Of a stretch of 64,000 nucleotides of DNA, positions 63,937-64,000 are shown piece after piece (position 1 is the stretch's first letter; every line of letters begins with the position of its first letter). This stretch comes from Meandrina meandrites (Eukaryota > Cnidaria > Anthozoa > Scleractinia > Meandrinidae), in the NCBI GenBank assembly GCA_963693305.1, contig OY855910.1, positions 22,981,862 through 23,045,861 on the forward strand. The letters run 5' to 3'. The notes beneath the pieces are model-generated. The model did not search any database. It was not told where the DNA came from and was given only the letters and a program-made list of their open reading frames with translations. Made by a program: the position numbers and the translations under genes.

Positions 63937-64000
63937 GTTTCCTCTAAAGGAGTCCATAAACGGAATAGAATATTCATGAGTCCGTTTATGGACTCCTTTA
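63937..64000. repeat. Palindrome at the window end
   Basis: TAAAGGAGTCCATAAACGG and CCGTTTATGGACTCCTTTA enclose about 25 bp. It probably continues beyond the window. Confidence 0.8.

Overview
This window looks like nuclear DNA of a stony coral (Scleractinia, Cnidaria). The strongest evidence is three exon-like blocks of a GFP-like fluorescent/chromoprotein gene on the minus strand (24641-28346). The eukaryotic tRNA genes with internal A/B boxes, the tRNA-derived SINEs, the many fold-back MITEs, a Crypton tyrosine-recombinase remnant, a Penelope-like retroelement with a hammerhead ribozyme and a Polinton/Maverick-type element all fit an invertebrate genome rich in mobile DNA. Few ordinary host genes are visible.

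Layout. 1-2543: tandem duplication of a 1347-bp unit with clustered CRE-like TGACGTCA palindromes. 3778-5106: one compact intronless gene for a secreted, probably GPI-anchored, RG-rich glycoprotein. 5385-12020: LINE and SINE scraps and two families of large tRNA-bearing repeats (called A and B here). 10.5-22.9 kb: a large inverted duplication whose left arm is interrupted by a 3.7-kb element flanked by TTAA; the empty site survives in the right arm. 24.6-28.4 kb: a decayed GFP-like gene whose big intron is full of MITEs and a Crypton remnant. 29.7-31.4 kb: (TA)n tracts, then a 5'-truncated Penelope-like element. 31.6-34.4 kb: another A copy. 35598-46728: an 11.1-kb Polinton-type element. 46.8-53 kb: mostly featureless. 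53.3-63.2 kb: further copies of B and A, in the opposite orientation to those near the left end. Repeats occupy most of the rest.

The most unusual system is the Polinton-type element. It has 1265-bp inverted terminal repeats, a major-capsid-like protein, an FtsK/HerA-type packaging ATPase, a PD-(D/E)XK-like nuclease, a phage-fibre-like protein and a set of small membrane proteins, nearly all on the minus strand. It has no recognisable protein-primed DNA polymerase. Its integrase gene is cut off exactly where the right terminal repeat begins, as if the right end had been lost and replaced by an inverted copy of the left end. Several genes share exact upstream motifs (23 bp and 25 bp) and a TTTAAA box, which look like virus-type promoters. 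Two adjacent ORF pairs look like frameshifted single genes, so the element is probably a defective resident copy.

All calls come from reading the sequence. Family names rest on remembered family features, not on searches.
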